Notes: a model not told the origin generated them from the letters alone. Counted from the stretch's first letter, positions 1 to 9,427 are shown. The stretch is DNA of 64,000 nt from Bacteroidota bacterium (GCA_018267575.1 JAFDYF010000056.1:402505-466504), one strand, 5' to 3'. Made by a program: numbers and translations.

Positions 1-698
1 GTTATTGGTACAGCACACAGGAACTGGCTTTTAGTTTTATGGCACTTGGCAAAATTTCCCGCGAGACTTTGAAATCGAATGCCACGGCTGAAGTTAAGGT
101 GAATGGGAAAACGGTGGCCGAAATGAAGGGAAATGATCTTCGTCTTGGTACCCAGCAATTAAAAGGCACCAATATTGAATTGGCGACCAAAGGAACGGGC
201 CGACTTTATTATTATTGGGAAATGGAGGGCATTAGTGCGAGCGGTGCTTATAAAGAAGAGGACAGCTACCTGAAAGTGCGGAAACATTTTTATGACCGAT
301 ATGGTAGGCTCATCTCGGGCAATACCTTCAAGCAAAATGATTTGGTGATTGTGCAAATTGTATTGGAGAAATCGTATAGTGGGAGTGTTGATAATATTGT
401 TATTACGGATATGCTGCCTGCTGGTTTCGAGATTGAGAATGCCAGGACCAAGGAAATCCCTGGGATGGAATGGATCAAAGATGCCAGTTCACCCACGGCA
501 ATGGATGTACGTGATGACCGGATCAACTTTTTTGTGGATGGGGTTGGGAACAAACAGGTTTATTATTATGCAGTTCGTGCAGTATCACCGGGAACCTATC
601 GAATGGGCCCTGTAAGCGCAGACGCCATGTACAATGGAGAATACCATTCTTACAATGGGGCAGGAGCGATAAAAGTGGAAAATGAAGGGCAAAAGTAG
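1..698 (+). CDS. Alpha-2-macroglobulin family protein, C-terminal part
   Basis: The reading frame is already open at base 3 and ends at a TAG at 696-698, so the gene starts left of the window and only about 231 residues are seen. The visible part reads like the end of a bacterial alpha-2-macroglobulin: a beta-rich segment with a Tyr-rich strand (RLYYYWEMEG), the stretch LKVRKHFYDRYG, and near the end a receptor-domain-like region (ITDMLPAGFEIENAR and later FFVDGVGNKQVYYYAVRAV). Bacterial members are large periplasmic protease traps, often paired with a penicillin-binding protein 1C; any such partner would lie outside the window. Whether a thioester motif is present cannot be seen here. An internal ATG at 39 is not the start, because coding sequence of the same family runs straight through it. 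Confidence 0.8.
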   Translation, partial: YWYSTQELAFSFMALGKISRETLKSNATAEVKVNGKTVAEMKGNDLRLGTQQLKGTNIELATKGTGRLYYYWEMEGISASGAYKEEDSYLKVRKHFYDRYGRLISGNTFKQNDLVIVQIVLEKSYSGSVDNIVITDMLPAGFEIENARTKEIPGMEWIKDASSPTAMDVRDDRINFFVDGVGNKQVYYYAVRAVSPGTYRMGPVSADAMYNGEYHSYNGAGAIKVENEGQK

Positions 699-988
699 CT
701 GGTGAAACCGTATAAAACATAGTTTGGAAAAGGTTTCCGCTAGCAGATTGAAACTCTTTTCCAATTATTCCTTCATGTCAAAATACATGGATGAGTTTGT
801 GGTGGTTCGGCAATCATTAATTGGTCGCCCAACTAAGCCATCAACGTACAAGTGCTAATGATTGCGATTGTTTTGTTGATTCATCATGCCATTGCTAGCG
901 ATTGCTCAATCAGAGCATGCTTCTTCTTCTGATTGGTTCGATATTAAACTCCAACTAGAAATGGCAAGTTTTTTTCACCACATTACCT

Positions 989-1996
989 TTATCGGCGTTT
1001 TCGTTTTAACCTTACCGTAGAGTTTTGGGTCAAGCTACTGCTCATATATACATCATAACGATGAGTGCCATCCGAAATAACCATCAGTGCAGTATTGGGT
1101 GGTATACTACCAAGATTTTCAGCAAACATACTGACCTCGTTGGTTTCCTTGGTACTATCCAAACGCATGAATATATTGATGGCCCTTTCGGTTAGCCCTT
1201 GATGTGAAAGAACCAATTTGTTATTCAGGAAGATGGATATACTATCCCCGTCAATATCCCCGTTATCATAAAAACTCAGTTCTACAGAGTCAGATGAAAC
1301 CTCTAGATCTTCGAAATAAATCGGTTTTCTGCTTTCGAATGCATGCGTAATTTTTTTTGCATCCGATTCCATTTTTGCAGGGGTGATGTCAATGCTCTGC
1401 AAAACGGGTGGTTGGGTGGGTAAGCTAATTTTGGGCTGCATGGAGGCAGGTGCTAATTCTTTTTTCTCGGAGGAAGTTGTGCTGACTACAAAATCTTCTG
1501 GAGAGGGTGTCCAAAATACTTTTCCGGTCATCGCATTTTTTAAGATTTCATTTTGGTCTTCAGCCGTATCCAGTGTATAAGTCACCCGCAGGTCGGGACA
1601 GGTGTATTTATATTTTTCATCTCTGTACAAACGACCATTGATTGCTTTCTTTACTTTGGAGACAAACAAAGTGCCGATAAATTCGGTAGTGCATTCGATG
1701 CTATTGACCGTTGAATTGGTATTGAAATAAATTACGGGGATATTGGAAATGCGGATTTCCTTTGTCTTGGCATTGTAGGAGCCATGTACATAAAAACTCT
1801 GGTGTACATTTTTAAAATAATAGGCAAAAACACCTTCAATCTCGTCGCCTTTTTGCTTAATGCTCAGCTCGGTTAGGTAATTGTTATGGCTGCCTGCCAT
1901 ATCCACATCGGCTTTGCCGTACCAGGCACCTGTGATGGTTTGTGCCATAAGCAAATGCCCGGAAAATAAAATAGTGATTAAAAAAAAATGCCTCAT
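989..1996 (-). CDS. Secreted hypothetical protein, 335 aa
   Basis: The protein starts with a clear signal peptide (Lys/Arg-free hydrophobic run after MRHFF, probable cleavage after LLMAQ). The first mature 120 residues (TGAWYGKADVDM onward, with repeated strands and conserved-looking Gly/Tyr) look like a lipocalin-like or beta-sandwich domain; the last 130 residues, after a Pro-rich linker near residue 190-210, look like a second beta-sandwich (SVELSFYDNGDIDGDSISIF, then several strands). I do not recognise a named family. It lies 108 bp downstream of an ABC-2 permease gene on the same strand, so the two may be co-transcribed. An extracytoplasmic binding or structural role is inference from the signal peptide and fold only. 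Confidence 0.7.
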   Translation of the reverse strand: MRHFFLITILFSGHLLMAQTITGAWYGKADVDMAGSHNNYLTELSIKQKGDEIEGVFAYYFKNVHQSFYVHGSYNAKTKEIRISNIPVIYFNTNSTVNSIECTTEFIGTLFVSKVKKAINGRLYRDEKYKYTCPDLRVTYTLDTAEDQNEILKNAMTGKVFWTPSPEDFVVSTTSSEKKELAPASMQPKISLPTQPPVLQSIDITPAKMESDAKKITHAFESRKPIYFEDLEVSSDSVELSFYDNGDIDGDSISIFLNNKLVLSHQGLTERAINIFMRLDSTKETNEVSMFAENLGSIPPNTALMVISDGTHRYDVYMSSSLTQNSTVRLKRKRR

Positions 1997-2104
1997 GAGT
2001 ATGAAGATAACAGAAAAAATTGAGCCAATTATTTCAGGTTGCTATTAATATTGAAAACAAATGCTAAATTCTTGATTGGCTTAAAACGGTTATACCTCAC
2101 CGTG

Positions 2105-3211
2105 TCATTCCCATCGAAACACTTTTACCGTAATGATGCCCACTACCAGCGCCCAGCAGCACATGCCTATCATTTCATGTTGCATCTGCCAGATATGTGT
2201 GCCCTCAAAAGCAATTTTTCTCAACCCATCCACAAAAAAAGTGAGCGGCAATAACTTGCAAAAAGCCTGCATCCAATGAGGGTAGTTTTCCACGGGGAAA
2301 AATAGCCCACATAATAATATCTGCGGCAGTGTAATGGTATTGGCAATGGGGGCAATAGCGCTTTCATCTGTGATTATGCCACTGATGATGAAGCCAAGCC
2401 CCATGAAAGTAATGAGTGCGATCACGGAATAGATCAACATCTCTAAAAAGGTGTAGATCCCGTTGATGAGCGTAAAATTAAAAAAATAATAGCCCAGGCC
2501 TACCATAATCATAAAGCCGATGATTTGGAAAAAAAGTCGGCTCAATAATTCGCCCAAGATGAGGTAACCGCGGGTAATGGGTGTAACAGAAAATCGCTTT
2601 AGCACGAGGCTTTGCCTTAAGTTGAACAATAAAAAAGAAGAGGCAAACACACCCGCCATCAACAATGAAAAACCCAATTGCCCCGGCAATATAAAATCAA
2701 TCTGACGGTAAATGCGCCCCGGTATCTTGGTCACCGAAACTTTGGCAATGGATGGGTTTTTGGGAAAAATTTTCTGGTTCATCGTGTTAATGGATTCGTT
2801 GATCACGGATTCCAATAAAAAAATCCGATCGGCAGATGAACTCGATGTGGTAAGCTGCACGCTGGAATGTGGTATAATGCCCCCAATAATCTGTGTTTTG
2901 ATGTCCAGGATAGCTGTGATCTGTCCTTTTTTCAATGCTTCCTGCATTTCTGCGGGACTCATTGAAGTCTGGATCTTTACTATTTTCAGATTGGAGATGG
3001 TTCGGTAAATCAGGTTGGCGGTATCGCAGCCGGGTGCCAATGCTACTTTTAGTTTAGCGGCCGCATTATCAACCATTGCACCAAAAACCACAATAAAAAT
3101 AACTGGGAACAAAATAGAAAAAACAACGGAAATGGGGCTGCGCAGCATGGCTCTGAGACTGGCTTTCGCAATGGCCAAACTAGCCCTAGCCTGACTATAT
3201 TTACCGGGCAT
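2105..3211 (-). CDS. ABC-2 type transporter permease
   Basis: This 368-residue protein has the ABC-2 permease layout: one N-terminal membrane helix at about residues 27-47 (SPISVVFSILFPVIFIVVFG), a large extracytoplasmic domain of roughly 130 residues, then about five membrane helices between residues 175 and 365 (for example GQLGFSLLMAGVFASSFLLF and LPQILLCGLFFPVENYP, the latter a family-typical segment). Such permeases pair with a separate ATPase to export drugs, lipids or polysaccharide. No ATPase gene is next to it: upstream is the divergent M24 peptidase gene, downstream a secreted protein of unknown role. It therefore looks like an orphan permease whose ATPase is encoded elsewhere. The substrate cannot be told from the sequence. 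Confidence 0.88.
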   Translation of the reverse strand: MPGKYSQARASLAIAKASLRAMLRSPISVVFSILFPVIFIVVFGAMVDNAAAKLKVALAPGCDTANLIYRTISNLKIVKIQTSMSPAEMQEALKKGQITAILDIKTQIIGGIIPHSSVQLTTSSSSADRIFLLESVINESINTMNQKIFPKNPSIAKVSVTKIPGRIYRQIDFILPGQLGFSLLMAGVFASSFLLFNLRQSLVLKRFSVTPITRGYLILGELLSRLFFQIIGFMIMVGLGYYFFNFTLINGIYTFLEMLIYSVIALITFMGLGFIISGIITDESAIAPIANTITLPQILLCGLFFPVENYPHWMQAFCKLLPLTFFVDGLRKIAFEGTHIWQMQHEMIGMCCWALVVGIITVKVFRWE

Positions 3212-3468
3212 GTAAACAATTTAAATTCTGCAGTGCAGTCAATGGGTTTAGCATTCTAAGATAATTTAAGAATATTGCAAATTAATACTGTTTTTTTTAC
3301 CAAGTGATAATCCTGTTTCCGGCTGGCTTTGTGTTTTGAATGGAAACCGTATGCTAAACTTTTTGTGATTCTCCCCAAAATGTGTTCTCGTTCAAGTATT
3401 ATGGATTTCGCCCGGTTTATTGGTCAAAGCTGATTAACTTTAACTATTATAAAAAATTCCCATTTAAC

Positions 3469-4740
3469 ATGAGCATAAAAAGAAGAGATTTTATAAAGTT
3501 ATCAGCAGGAACAACGGCACTGTTCTCTGGATTTGGCGCATTTGCTGCCAATAGCCATCAACATTACCCAGAGTTGGATGGCCTAAAAGATATGACCGAT
3601 GATGTAACCCCCATTACCCTGGAGGAAAGAATGCAAAGGGTGGCAAAGGCTCAAAGACTGATGCAGAAGAACCATATAAACGCATTGATATTGGATTCGG
3701 GCACCTCACTTGATTATTTTACTGGCATCACTTGGTGGCCCAGTGAGCGTACCATGGTCGCAATCATACCCGCCGAGGGTGAGGTTAAATATGTATGCCC
3801 GGCTTTTGAGTCCGACCGTTTTCATGAGCTCATCAAGATTGGAAAAGAGGTGCGCACCTGGGAGGAACATGAAAGCCCTTATAAAGTGATTATCCAAACA
3901 TTGAAGGATAATGGCATCATTAGCGGGGATATTGGCGTGGAAGAAAGGCTTCGTTTTTTCGTTTTCGATGGCATGCGCAAAGCGGCACCCAATTTAAATT
4001 TCATTAGTGGGGATCCCATTACCGTACCATGCAGGCTTATCAAATCACCCGCCGAGATTGCTTTGCTCCAAAAAGCGAATGACATTACTTTGGCTGGCAT
4101 TCAGGTTGGGATTAATAACCTGAAAGAAGGTATGTCGAATGCAGAATTGGGTGCTTTAATCAGTGCAGCCCAAAATAAATTGGGTGGCCGATCCGATGGT
4201 GCACTGGTAAATATTGGCGTATCATCGGCTCTGCCACATGGGAGCATCAAGCCCCAGCATATCAAGAAAGGAGATATTGTACTGATGGATTGTGGTTGCC
4301 AAGTACATGGTTATACTTCTGATATTACCCGTACTATTGTGTTTGGCGCAGAGCCAACCCAACGACAAAGAGAGATTTGGGATTTGGAAAAGAAAGCACA
4401 GGCTGCGGGTTTTGCAGCCGCACAAATTGGACAGCCTTGTGAAAAAGTAGACATCGCTGCCAGAAAAGTATTGACCGATGCAGGTTTTGGTCCCGGTTAC
4501 AAATTACCGGGCTGCCCTCACCGCACAGGTCATGGTATTGGCATGGACGGCCATGAATGGGGCAATATGGTGCTTGGCAATAAACTGCCTATCCAGGTAG
4601 GCATGTGCTTTAGTGTGGAGCCTACCATTGCTATTCCCGGTGAATTTGGTATCAGGTTGGAAGATTGTGCGCATATCACTCCCGAAGGCCCCAAATGGTT
4701 TTCCAAACCAAGCCTATCCATTGACCAACCCTTTGGTTAG
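3469..4740 (+). CDS. M24 family metallopeptidase (Xaa-Pro aminopeptidase type), Tat-exported
   Basis: An open frame extends back to 3382, but the ATG at 3469 is the better start: it begins MSIKRRDFIKLSAG, a twin-arginine signal (RRDFIK) followed by a hydrophobic stretch and a cleavage-like GAFAAN, giving 423 residues. The N-terminal half is a creatinase-type domain (SGTSLDYFTGITWW). The C-terminal half is a pita-bread peptidase with all five metal ligands visible: two Asp in MDCGCQVHGYTSDITRT, His in HRTGHGIGMDGHEWG, and Glu in FSVEPTIAIPGEFG and IRLED. The family removes N-terminal residues before proline, or cleaves Xaa-Pro dipeptides, with two metal ions. Folding and metal loading before Tat export fit a periplasmic metalloenzyme. 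It stands alone and is convergent with the stress-protein pair. Confidence 0.92.
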   Translation: MSIKRRDFIKLSAGTTALFSGFGAFAANSHQHYPELDGLKDMTDDVTPITLEERMQRVAKAQRLMQKNHINALILDSGTSLDYFTGITWWPSERTMVAIIPAEGEVKYVCPAFESDRFHELIKIGKEVRTWEEHESPYKVIIQTLKDNGIISGDIGVEERLRFFVFDGMRKAAPNLNFISGDPITVPCRLIKSPAEIALLQKANDITLAGIQVGINNLKEGMSNAELGALISAAQNKLGGRSDGALVNIGVSSALPHGSIKPQHIKKGDIVLMDCGCQVHGYTSDITRTIVFGAEPTQRQREIWDLEKKAQAAGFAAAQIGQPCEKVDIAARKVLTDAGFGPGYKLPGCPHRTGHGIGMDGHEWGNMVLGNKLPIQVGMCFSVEPTIAIPGEFGIRLEDCAHITPEGPKWFSKPSLSIDQPFG

Positions 4741-4750
4741 CTGATTTGTA

Positions 4751-4783
4751 TTTTTCAAAGTTTTGAAACGGACTTTGGAAAAA
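4751..4783. terminator. Possible bidirectional terminator hairpin
   Basis: Between the convergent M24 peptidase and stress-protein genes, TTTTTCAAAGT is followed after about ten bases by ACTTTGGAAAAA. The two arms pair apart from one unpaired base, and each arm ends in a run of A or T, so the hairpin could stop transcription from both sides. The stem is AT-rich and weak. Confidence 0.45.
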
Positions 4784-4800
4784 TATAGAGAGATGCAGGG

Positions 4801-5625
4801 TTAAGTATGGTGTGCAATGAACAAAGGGATTTTATGCTCGTGGATCACTTCCTCAGCAAAACTTCTGTGCATCAGGTCTGAAACCGCAGAGCGGCCGTAG
4901 GACCCAGCGATGAGCAGGATGTTTTTCTTGGCTTCTGCCCAAGTAGTGAAATATTCCTTTGCCTCGAAATGCAGTTTTTCCACCCCGGGACTGTTGAAAT
5001 GTATTTTTGTATATTCCCTGAGCAATCCCAGGTTTGGTATATCGTTGTTCTTCTCGTTTTTGATATAAACAAATTCGGTGGGGAGTTCAGTGAATTCTGG
5101 AAAAAGATAGCCGAATTGCTTTAAGGCCAACACGCTTTCTTTTTTGCCATCATAAGCCACCACAATCCTTTCTGGTGCTTTGAAATTTTCTGGCACTACC
5201 ATGGCGGGGCATTCGGAGCCGTGCAATAATTCTTTCATGTAGGCATTGGGCTGATAGCTCATCACATCGGAACAAAACAGTTCCTCACTGATAACCACAA
5301 TATCGGAAAATAAGGTTTCTTTGATCATCAGTTCCCTATCCCATTCTTCCGCCTCGGCATTCACCATATATGCAATATGATTTGTGTCGCATTCGGCGAT
5401 GAATTTTTTCTTGCTTTCATTCACTAACCTTTTTTCATTTTCTTCCAACTTCATGTATGGCTTGGCAATAGGTATATAGGAAAGATTGATCAATTGCTGA
5501 AAGTCGATAGGGGCAAAAAAAATGCCTTTGACCATAACCCGATGGGCACTATTGATCATTTTGATCAATTCAAATGCACCTTTTGGGAAGTTGTCACCAT
5601 CGCATAAAAAAAGAATCTTTTTCAT
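4801..5625 (-). CDS. Universal stress protein, two-domain
   Basis: The 274-residue protein is two Usp domains in tandem. Each begins with a beta strand (MKKILFLCDGD at the N-terminus; PERIVVAYDGKKES near residue 155), and the second ends with the loop LLIAGSYGRSAVSDLMHRS. That loop matches the start of the ATP-binding pattern Gly-x2-Gly-x9-Gly-Ser, but the third Gly is Arg, so nucleotide binding is doubtful. Its start is 34 bp after the stop of a second Usp gene on the same strand, so the two form an operon. In Bacteroidota such paired Usp genes are common; a role in starvation, redox or stress response is family knowledge, with no specific partner visible here. Confidence 0.88.
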   Translation of the reverse strand: MKKILFLCDGDNFPKGAFELIKMINSAHRVMVKGIFFAPIDFQQLINLSYIPIAKPYMKLEENEKRLVNESKKKFIAECDTNHIAYMVNAEAEEWDRELMIKETLFSDIVVISEELFCSDVMSYQPNAYMKELLHGSECPAMVVPENFKAPERIVVAYDGKKESVLALKQFGYLFPEFTELPTEFVYIKNEKNNDIPNLGLLREYTKIHFNSPGVEKLHFEAKEYFTTWAEAKKNILLIAGSYGRSAVSDLMHRSFAEEVIHEHKIPLFIAHHT

Positions 5626-5659
5626 AACAAGCTTTTTAAAATCGTTAAATCCAAAATGG

Positions 5660-6478
5660 TTACAAATGCTTAATAAAAATGGGGAAATTGGATGTTCTCA
5701 CTATCAGGGTGGCCCGGCTAGGTTTTAGCAAGGTGGATAAAATGCCTCTTCCATATGCGCCCATCACCAATAGCAAGTTCTTTTTTTCAAATAGGTATTT
5801 AAAAAGTGTTTCACTGGAATCGCCGTTCAATATTTTAAAATGGATATCGGTATAATGCGTTTTTAACCATTCCAAAATCTTTGGCTTTGCCCGGATCCCG
5901 ATCTCATTTTCTTTGTTCACCTCCAGCAAGGTTATTTTTTTATCATGGAATTCTGGGAATAGATAAGTGAACTGTTTGATGGCCATCATGGAAGACCCGC
6001 CACTGTTATAGGCGAAAACAATTTCTTCCACGCCTTCGAAATTTTCTGGTGAAAGGATCACTGGGCACTCGGCTTTTTCCAAGATGTTTTTTACAAAAGA
6101 AGTGGGAGTGCTTTCAATTTTTTTCTTGAAGGATGTTTCGGGGTCAACAATAATCAAGTCCGCAAATCGACTTTCTTCAATAAGCTCATCGCTGGGCAGG
6201 CCTCTTTTACGGTGGATATGGGCAGAAACGCCACGTTTCTCGCAAGCTTGGTGGAAAAAATGGATATTCGCTTCCGTTTTTTCATTGTCCCTAAAATTGG
6301 AAGACCCTTCATGATAAGCGGAGGAATAGAAAGCAGGTTCCCGCATTTCTGCTTCCAACAGGTTTTCCAAAAAAACACCGGTCAGTTTTGATTTCGTCAA
6401 CAGCGCCATAAAACATGTAAAGTCCAGGGCATTGCTGTTGACTTTTTGTGCATCCATTGCCAATAGGATCTTTCGCAT
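5660..6478 (-). CDS. Universal stress protein, two-domain
   Basis: At 272 residues this is the paralogue and upstream operon partner of the adjacent stress protein. It opens MRKILLAMDAQKVNSNALDF, the usual first strand and loop of a Usp domain; the second domain starts about residue 150 (VEEIVFAYNSGGSSMMAIKQF) and ends with LLVMGAYGRGILSTLLKPS. As in its neighbour the third glycine of the ATP-binding loop is lost (Pro here). The leader of about 350 bp to the divergent M48 protease gene probably holds the promoter. The function is cytoplasmic and stress-related by family; nothing shows which stress. Confidence 0.88.
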   Translation of the reverse strand: MRKILLAMDAQKVNSNALDFTCFMALLTKSKLTGVFLENLLEAEMREPAFYSSAYHEGSSNFRDNEKTEANIHFFHQACEKRGVSAHIHRKRGLPSDELIEESRFADLIIVDPETSFKKKIESTPTSFVKNILEKAECPVILSPENFEGVEEIVFAYNSGGSSMMAIKQFTYLFPEFHDKKITLLEVNKENEIGIRAKPKILEWLKTHYTDIHFKILNGDSSETLFKYLFEKKNLLLVMGAYGRGILSTLLKPSRATLIVRTSNFPIFIKHL

Positions 6479-6831
6479 AAAAAAGTTTCCATAAAATTAT
6501 TCCTCCGATGCTATTGGCTGGATGATATCCATTTCAAACATCAATGATTTTGATCATAGATCCACTTATATGCCTATCTGGTTTATTATGGATTGGTGTT
6601 TATGCATTTAATAGAATTGCTTATGGGTAGTTGTTATACATTGCGGATGAAGAAAAAATTTGATCATGCTGTTGTGTCATAACCTCATGTTTATTTATAC
6701 CAAGAGATAGTCACATTGATGTTTTTTTATATGTTTTCATGGGGAGATTTTTACTTCGGTTTAATTTGAAAGTTCAGTATGGTTTTTGTTATAGTGCTTG
6801 CAGTTTTATTATTTTGCTTAAAACTTTTTTC
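6479..6831. other. Divergent spacer between stress-protein operon and M48 protease gene
   Basis: About 350 AT-rich bases hold no convincing gene. An inverted repeat ATCAA-N5-TTGAT lies at about 6539-6553, some 60-75 bp upstream of the stress-protein start, and could be an operator for a dimeric regulator. Its arms are in the opposite order to a classic FNR box, so I do not assign it. An open frame running into this spacer from the protease gene (from 6739) lacks a signal peptide at its start and is probably not translated. Confidence 0.4.
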
Positions 6832-7644
6832 ATGAAAAAATTTTTGATTGTCTGTTCATTCTTTCAATCCGTTGGTTGTGCACATAATGCGATCACCGGG
6901 CGAAACCAATTGATATTGTATCCCGAATCAGAGATCCAGAGCATGGCAGCGGGGCAGTATAAAGAATTTCTCAGTTTAAACAAAGTGGTAACAGCTGGCT
7001 CGGGTGCCGCAAAGGCGGATGTGGAAATGGTCAGGCGGGTTGGGCAACGCATTTCCGCTGCGATCACAGCTTATTATACGAGTCAGGGACTGGGCAAACT
7101 GTTGGAGGGTTACAAGTGGGAGTACAATCTGGTAGACTCCAAGGAAGTGAATGCATGGTGTATGCCGGGAGGTAAGATTGTTGTGTACACAGGCCTTTTG
7201 CCCATTACCCAAAATGAAACCGCTTTGGCCATCGTATTGGGGCACGAGATCACTCATGCTCTTGCCCAACATGGCAATGAGCGTATGAGCCAAGGTATGA
7301 TACAACAATTGGGTGGTGTGGCTCTGAATGTGGCCTTGGTGAATAAACCAGCCGAAACCCAAAATTTGTTCATGAGTGCTTATGGTATTGGTTCCAATGT
7401 CGGGGTATTGCTCCCGTTTTCCCGGAAACATGAATTGGAAGCCGACCGCCTCGGTCTTCGGTTTGCGGCCATGGCAGGTTACGATCCCCGGGAGGCCATC
7501 CCTTTTTGGCAAAGAATGAGCAAGGCTTCAAGTGGCAACAAACCTCCTGAAATACTAAGTACCCACCCACTTGATGAAACACGCATCGCCAAGTTGCAGG
7601 AAGAAATGCCCGATGCATTGAAATATTATAAGCCCACGAAATAG
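6832..7644 (+). CDS. M48 family metalloprotease, lipoprotein
   Basis: The frame is open from 6739, but starting at the ATG at 6832 gives MKKFLIVCSFFQSVGC, a short lipoprotein signal with a plausible lipobox (SVGC, Cys at about residue 17), so that start is chosen (270 residues). The zinc site is clear: HEITHALAQHG supplies two histidines and the catalytic Glu, and HELEADRLGLRFA supplies the third ligand. The rest follows the BepA/LoiP-type pattern, including VNAWCMPGGKIVVYTGLLP just before the active site. Such enzymes degrade or help fold outer-membrane proteins in the periplasm. The gene is divergent from the stress-protein pair, and a small membrane-protein gene follows about 80 bp downstream, possibly in the same transcript. 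Confidence 0.93.
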   Translation: MKKFLIVCSFFQSVGCAHNAITGRNQLILYPESEIQSMAAGQYKEFLSLNKVVTAGSGAAKADVEMVRRVGQRISAAITAYYTSQGLGKLLEGYKWEYNLVDSKEVNAWCMPGGKIVVYTGLLPITQNETALAIVLGHEITHALAQHGNERMSQGMIQQLGGVALNVALVNKPAETQNLFMSAYGIGSNVGVLLPFSRKHELEADRLGLRFAAMAGYDPREAIPFWQRMSKASSGNKPPEILSTHPLDETRIAKLQEEMPDALKYYKPTK

Positions 7645-7727
7645 ACAAGAGCATTTTCAGTTGCTTGCATGATGGGAATCACTTTATTTTTTTGTGCAGG
7701 GTTTTAACTTTATGGAAAATTGGTAAT

Positions 7728-8081
7728 ATGCGGATATCTGGCTCAAAACCCGTCCATTCCCATAAAGGACTATTGGTTAAAAAGCAAAACCCGGTTTGGA
7801 AAAAATTTTTTGAATGGGCGAATGCGGAAGATAGCACCCACCATGCGGTATGGGCGGGATTGATGATTACTTCCATGACAACCCTATTGTTTCCGTTGGC
7901 CATGGCGCTCATACTTATTCATGGAGCGTCCGCCAAACTGATATGGGTTGCCGTGTTGGCATTTTTGGTGGTTGATTTATCCAACATGTCTTCGCTAAAG
8001 ATGCGCAATACCTTAGCCATTTTTTTGCTGTCTTCCTTGTGCATCATTGCAGCAGCGGCCGCTAGTTTTCTTATCCCTTAA
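7728..8081 (+). CDS. Small membrane protein of unknown function
   Basis: Starting at the ATG at 7728 gives 117 residues; an earlier ATG at 7665 in frame adds an unlikely leader. A charged N-terminus of about 40 residues is followed by three hydrophobic helices (about residues 44-66, 69-83 and 91-115), with the final one ending in IIAAAAASFLIP. I do not recognise a domain. Its stop codon (8079-8081) overlaps the stop of a 41-residue gene on the other strand. Expression together with the M48 protease upstream is possible. Confidence 0.55.
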   Translation: MRISGSKPVHSHKGLLVKKQNPVWKKFFEWANAEDSTHHAVWAGLMITSMTTLLFPLAMALILIHGASAKLIWVAVLAFLVVDLSNMSSLKMRNTLAIFLLSSLCIIAAAAASFLIP

Positions 8082-8203
8082 TGGCATGCATGCGGCCCCA
8101 ACAGCCAATAAATGATTACGAAAATGAACACCGTACTGAAACAGCCGCCACCCAACTTATGAGCACCATATCCAGCAATCAGTGCTCTTAGCCAGTCTTT
8201 CAT
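8078..8203 (-). CDS. Small membrane protein, 41 aa
   Basis: This short frame encodes MKDWLRALIAGYGAHKLGGG followed by a Cys and one hydrophobic helix (VFIFVIIYWLLG) and a tail PHACH. The pattern of a short amphipathic start, a Gly-rich turn with Cys and a single helix ending in WLLG resembles small conserved proteins that I recall from other Bacteroidota genomes, which is the reason for calling it real despite its length. It lies 51 bp downstream of purC on the same strand, so it probably shares the purC transcript. The stop overlaps the stop of the convergent membrane-protein gene by two bases. No function is known to me. Confidence 0.6.
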   Translation of the reverse strand: MKDWLRALIAGYGAHKLGGGCFSTVFIFVIIYWLLGPHACH

Positions 8204-8254
8204 ATTTGATTATTTGGTTGAATAAAGTTTGCCTCTGTTATTATCTGCAGCCTG

Positions 8255-9193
8255 TTAAGCAGGGCTCGTACCAAGATTAGCCAGTGCATACAAGATGCGC
8301 TGATAAGTTTCCTCATCACTCAGTGATTGAGGTTCAAATTTCTTGCCAATCACTTTTTCGTACAGTTCTATGTATCGGTTACTGATTACCGTTACCCACT
8401 CATCATTCATCTCAGGTACGGTTTGTCCTTCCTTGCCCATAAAATTATTAGCGATCAACCATTCCCTTACAAATTCCTTACTGAGCTGTTTTTGTTTTTC
8501 TCCTTTCGCTTGCTTTTCTTCAAAGCCTTCTGCATAAAAATAGCGAGAGGAATCGGGGGTATGTATTTCATCCATTAAATAAATGGTATCGCCGATTTTT
8601 CCGAATTCATATTTGGTATCTACCAAAATCAAGCCTTGTTTTGCAGCAATTTCTTTGCCCCTTTTAAAAAGCGCCAAGGTATATTTCTCCAGCAGTTCAT
8701 AATCTTTTTCGTTTACGATGCCACGTCGGATGATGTCTTCTTTTGAAATGTCTTCATCATGACCAACTTCCGCTTTTGTTGATGGCGTAATGATCGGTGT
8801 TGGGAAATAATCGTTTTCTTTCAACCCTTCCGGTAATTTTACCCCACACAATTCTCTTTTCCCGCTACTATAGGTTCGCCAGGCATGCCCCGTTACATTA
8901 CCCCTAACGACCATTTCCACACGAAAAGGGGTACATTTTTTGCCAATAGCTACATTGGGCGCAGGTGTTTGCAATAACCAATTTGGACAAATATCACTGG
9001 TTGCTTTCAACATAAATGCAGCAATCTGGTTGAGAACTTGTCCTTTATATGGGATGGGGCGGGGGAGGATTACGTCAAAAGCGGAGATGCGGTCGGAAGC
9101 AATCATCACCAACCAACCATCGCCAATGCCATATACGTCTCTAACTTTTCCCCGATAATAACTGGTTTGGTTTGGGAATTGAAATGTTTTCAT
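8255..9193 (-). CDS. purC: Phosphoribosylaminoimidazole-succinocarboxamide synthase
   Basis: PurC (SAICAR synthetase) joins CAIR and aspartate using ATP in de novo purine synthesis, in the cytoplasm. The 312-residue product carries the family signatures: [20 protein letters not shown] at the start, [36 protein letters not shown] and [13 protein letters not shown]. The length matches the longer single-domain form. The ATG at 9193 is preferred over one seven codons upstream, since [19 protein letters not shown] matches the family's usual N-terminus. A small membrane-protein gene follows 51 bp later. Upstream, the 234-bp spacer to the divergent TonB-dependent receptor holds a possible promoter for this gene on the minus strand: TAATTTTG at 9339-9346 with a TTG 19 bp away. 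Confidence 0.96.
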   Translation of the reverse strand: MKTFQFPNQTSYYRGKVRDVYGIGDGWLVMIASDRISAFDVILPRPIPYKGQVLNQIAAFMLKATSDICPNWLLQTPAPNVAIGKKCTPFRVEMVVRGNVTGHAWRTYSSGKRELCGVKLPEGLKENDYFPTPIITPSTKAEVGHDEDISKEDIIRRGIVNEKDYELLEKYTLALFKRGKEIAAKQGLILVDTKYEFGKIGDTIYLMDEIHTPDSSRYFYAEGFEEKQAKGEKQKQLSKEFVREWLIANNFMGKEGQTVPEMNDEWVTVISNRYIELYEKVIGKKFEPQSLSDEETYQRILYALANLGTSPA

Positions 9194-9427
9194 GAAAGAG
9201 TATTTTGAAGTCAAATATCAAAAAATAAACTATTAAAAATATATTTTGCTTTTCAATTTTGCTCGAATATACATGATGATTTTTGAGCAGAATGCTGGAA
9301 ACATTACACTAAATATCAACAGGGGCGCTCATTTTAGGCAAAATTAAATTTCTGTGTAAACAATACAATATGTAGATTGCTATAATATTATCAATTGCTA
9401 GCATTTGTAATAACGAAAACTTGCTGT

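Noticed and set aside
6539..6558. FNR/CRP-like operator ahead of the stress proteins
   Set aside because: The arms ATCAA...TTGAT are in the opposite order to the FNR consensus and the spacing differs; only an unassigned inverted repeat is reported.
9194..9345. Riboswitch in the purC leader
   Set aside because: The leader is long (about 140 nt from the possible promoter) but I cannot fit it to a purine or other known riboswitch.
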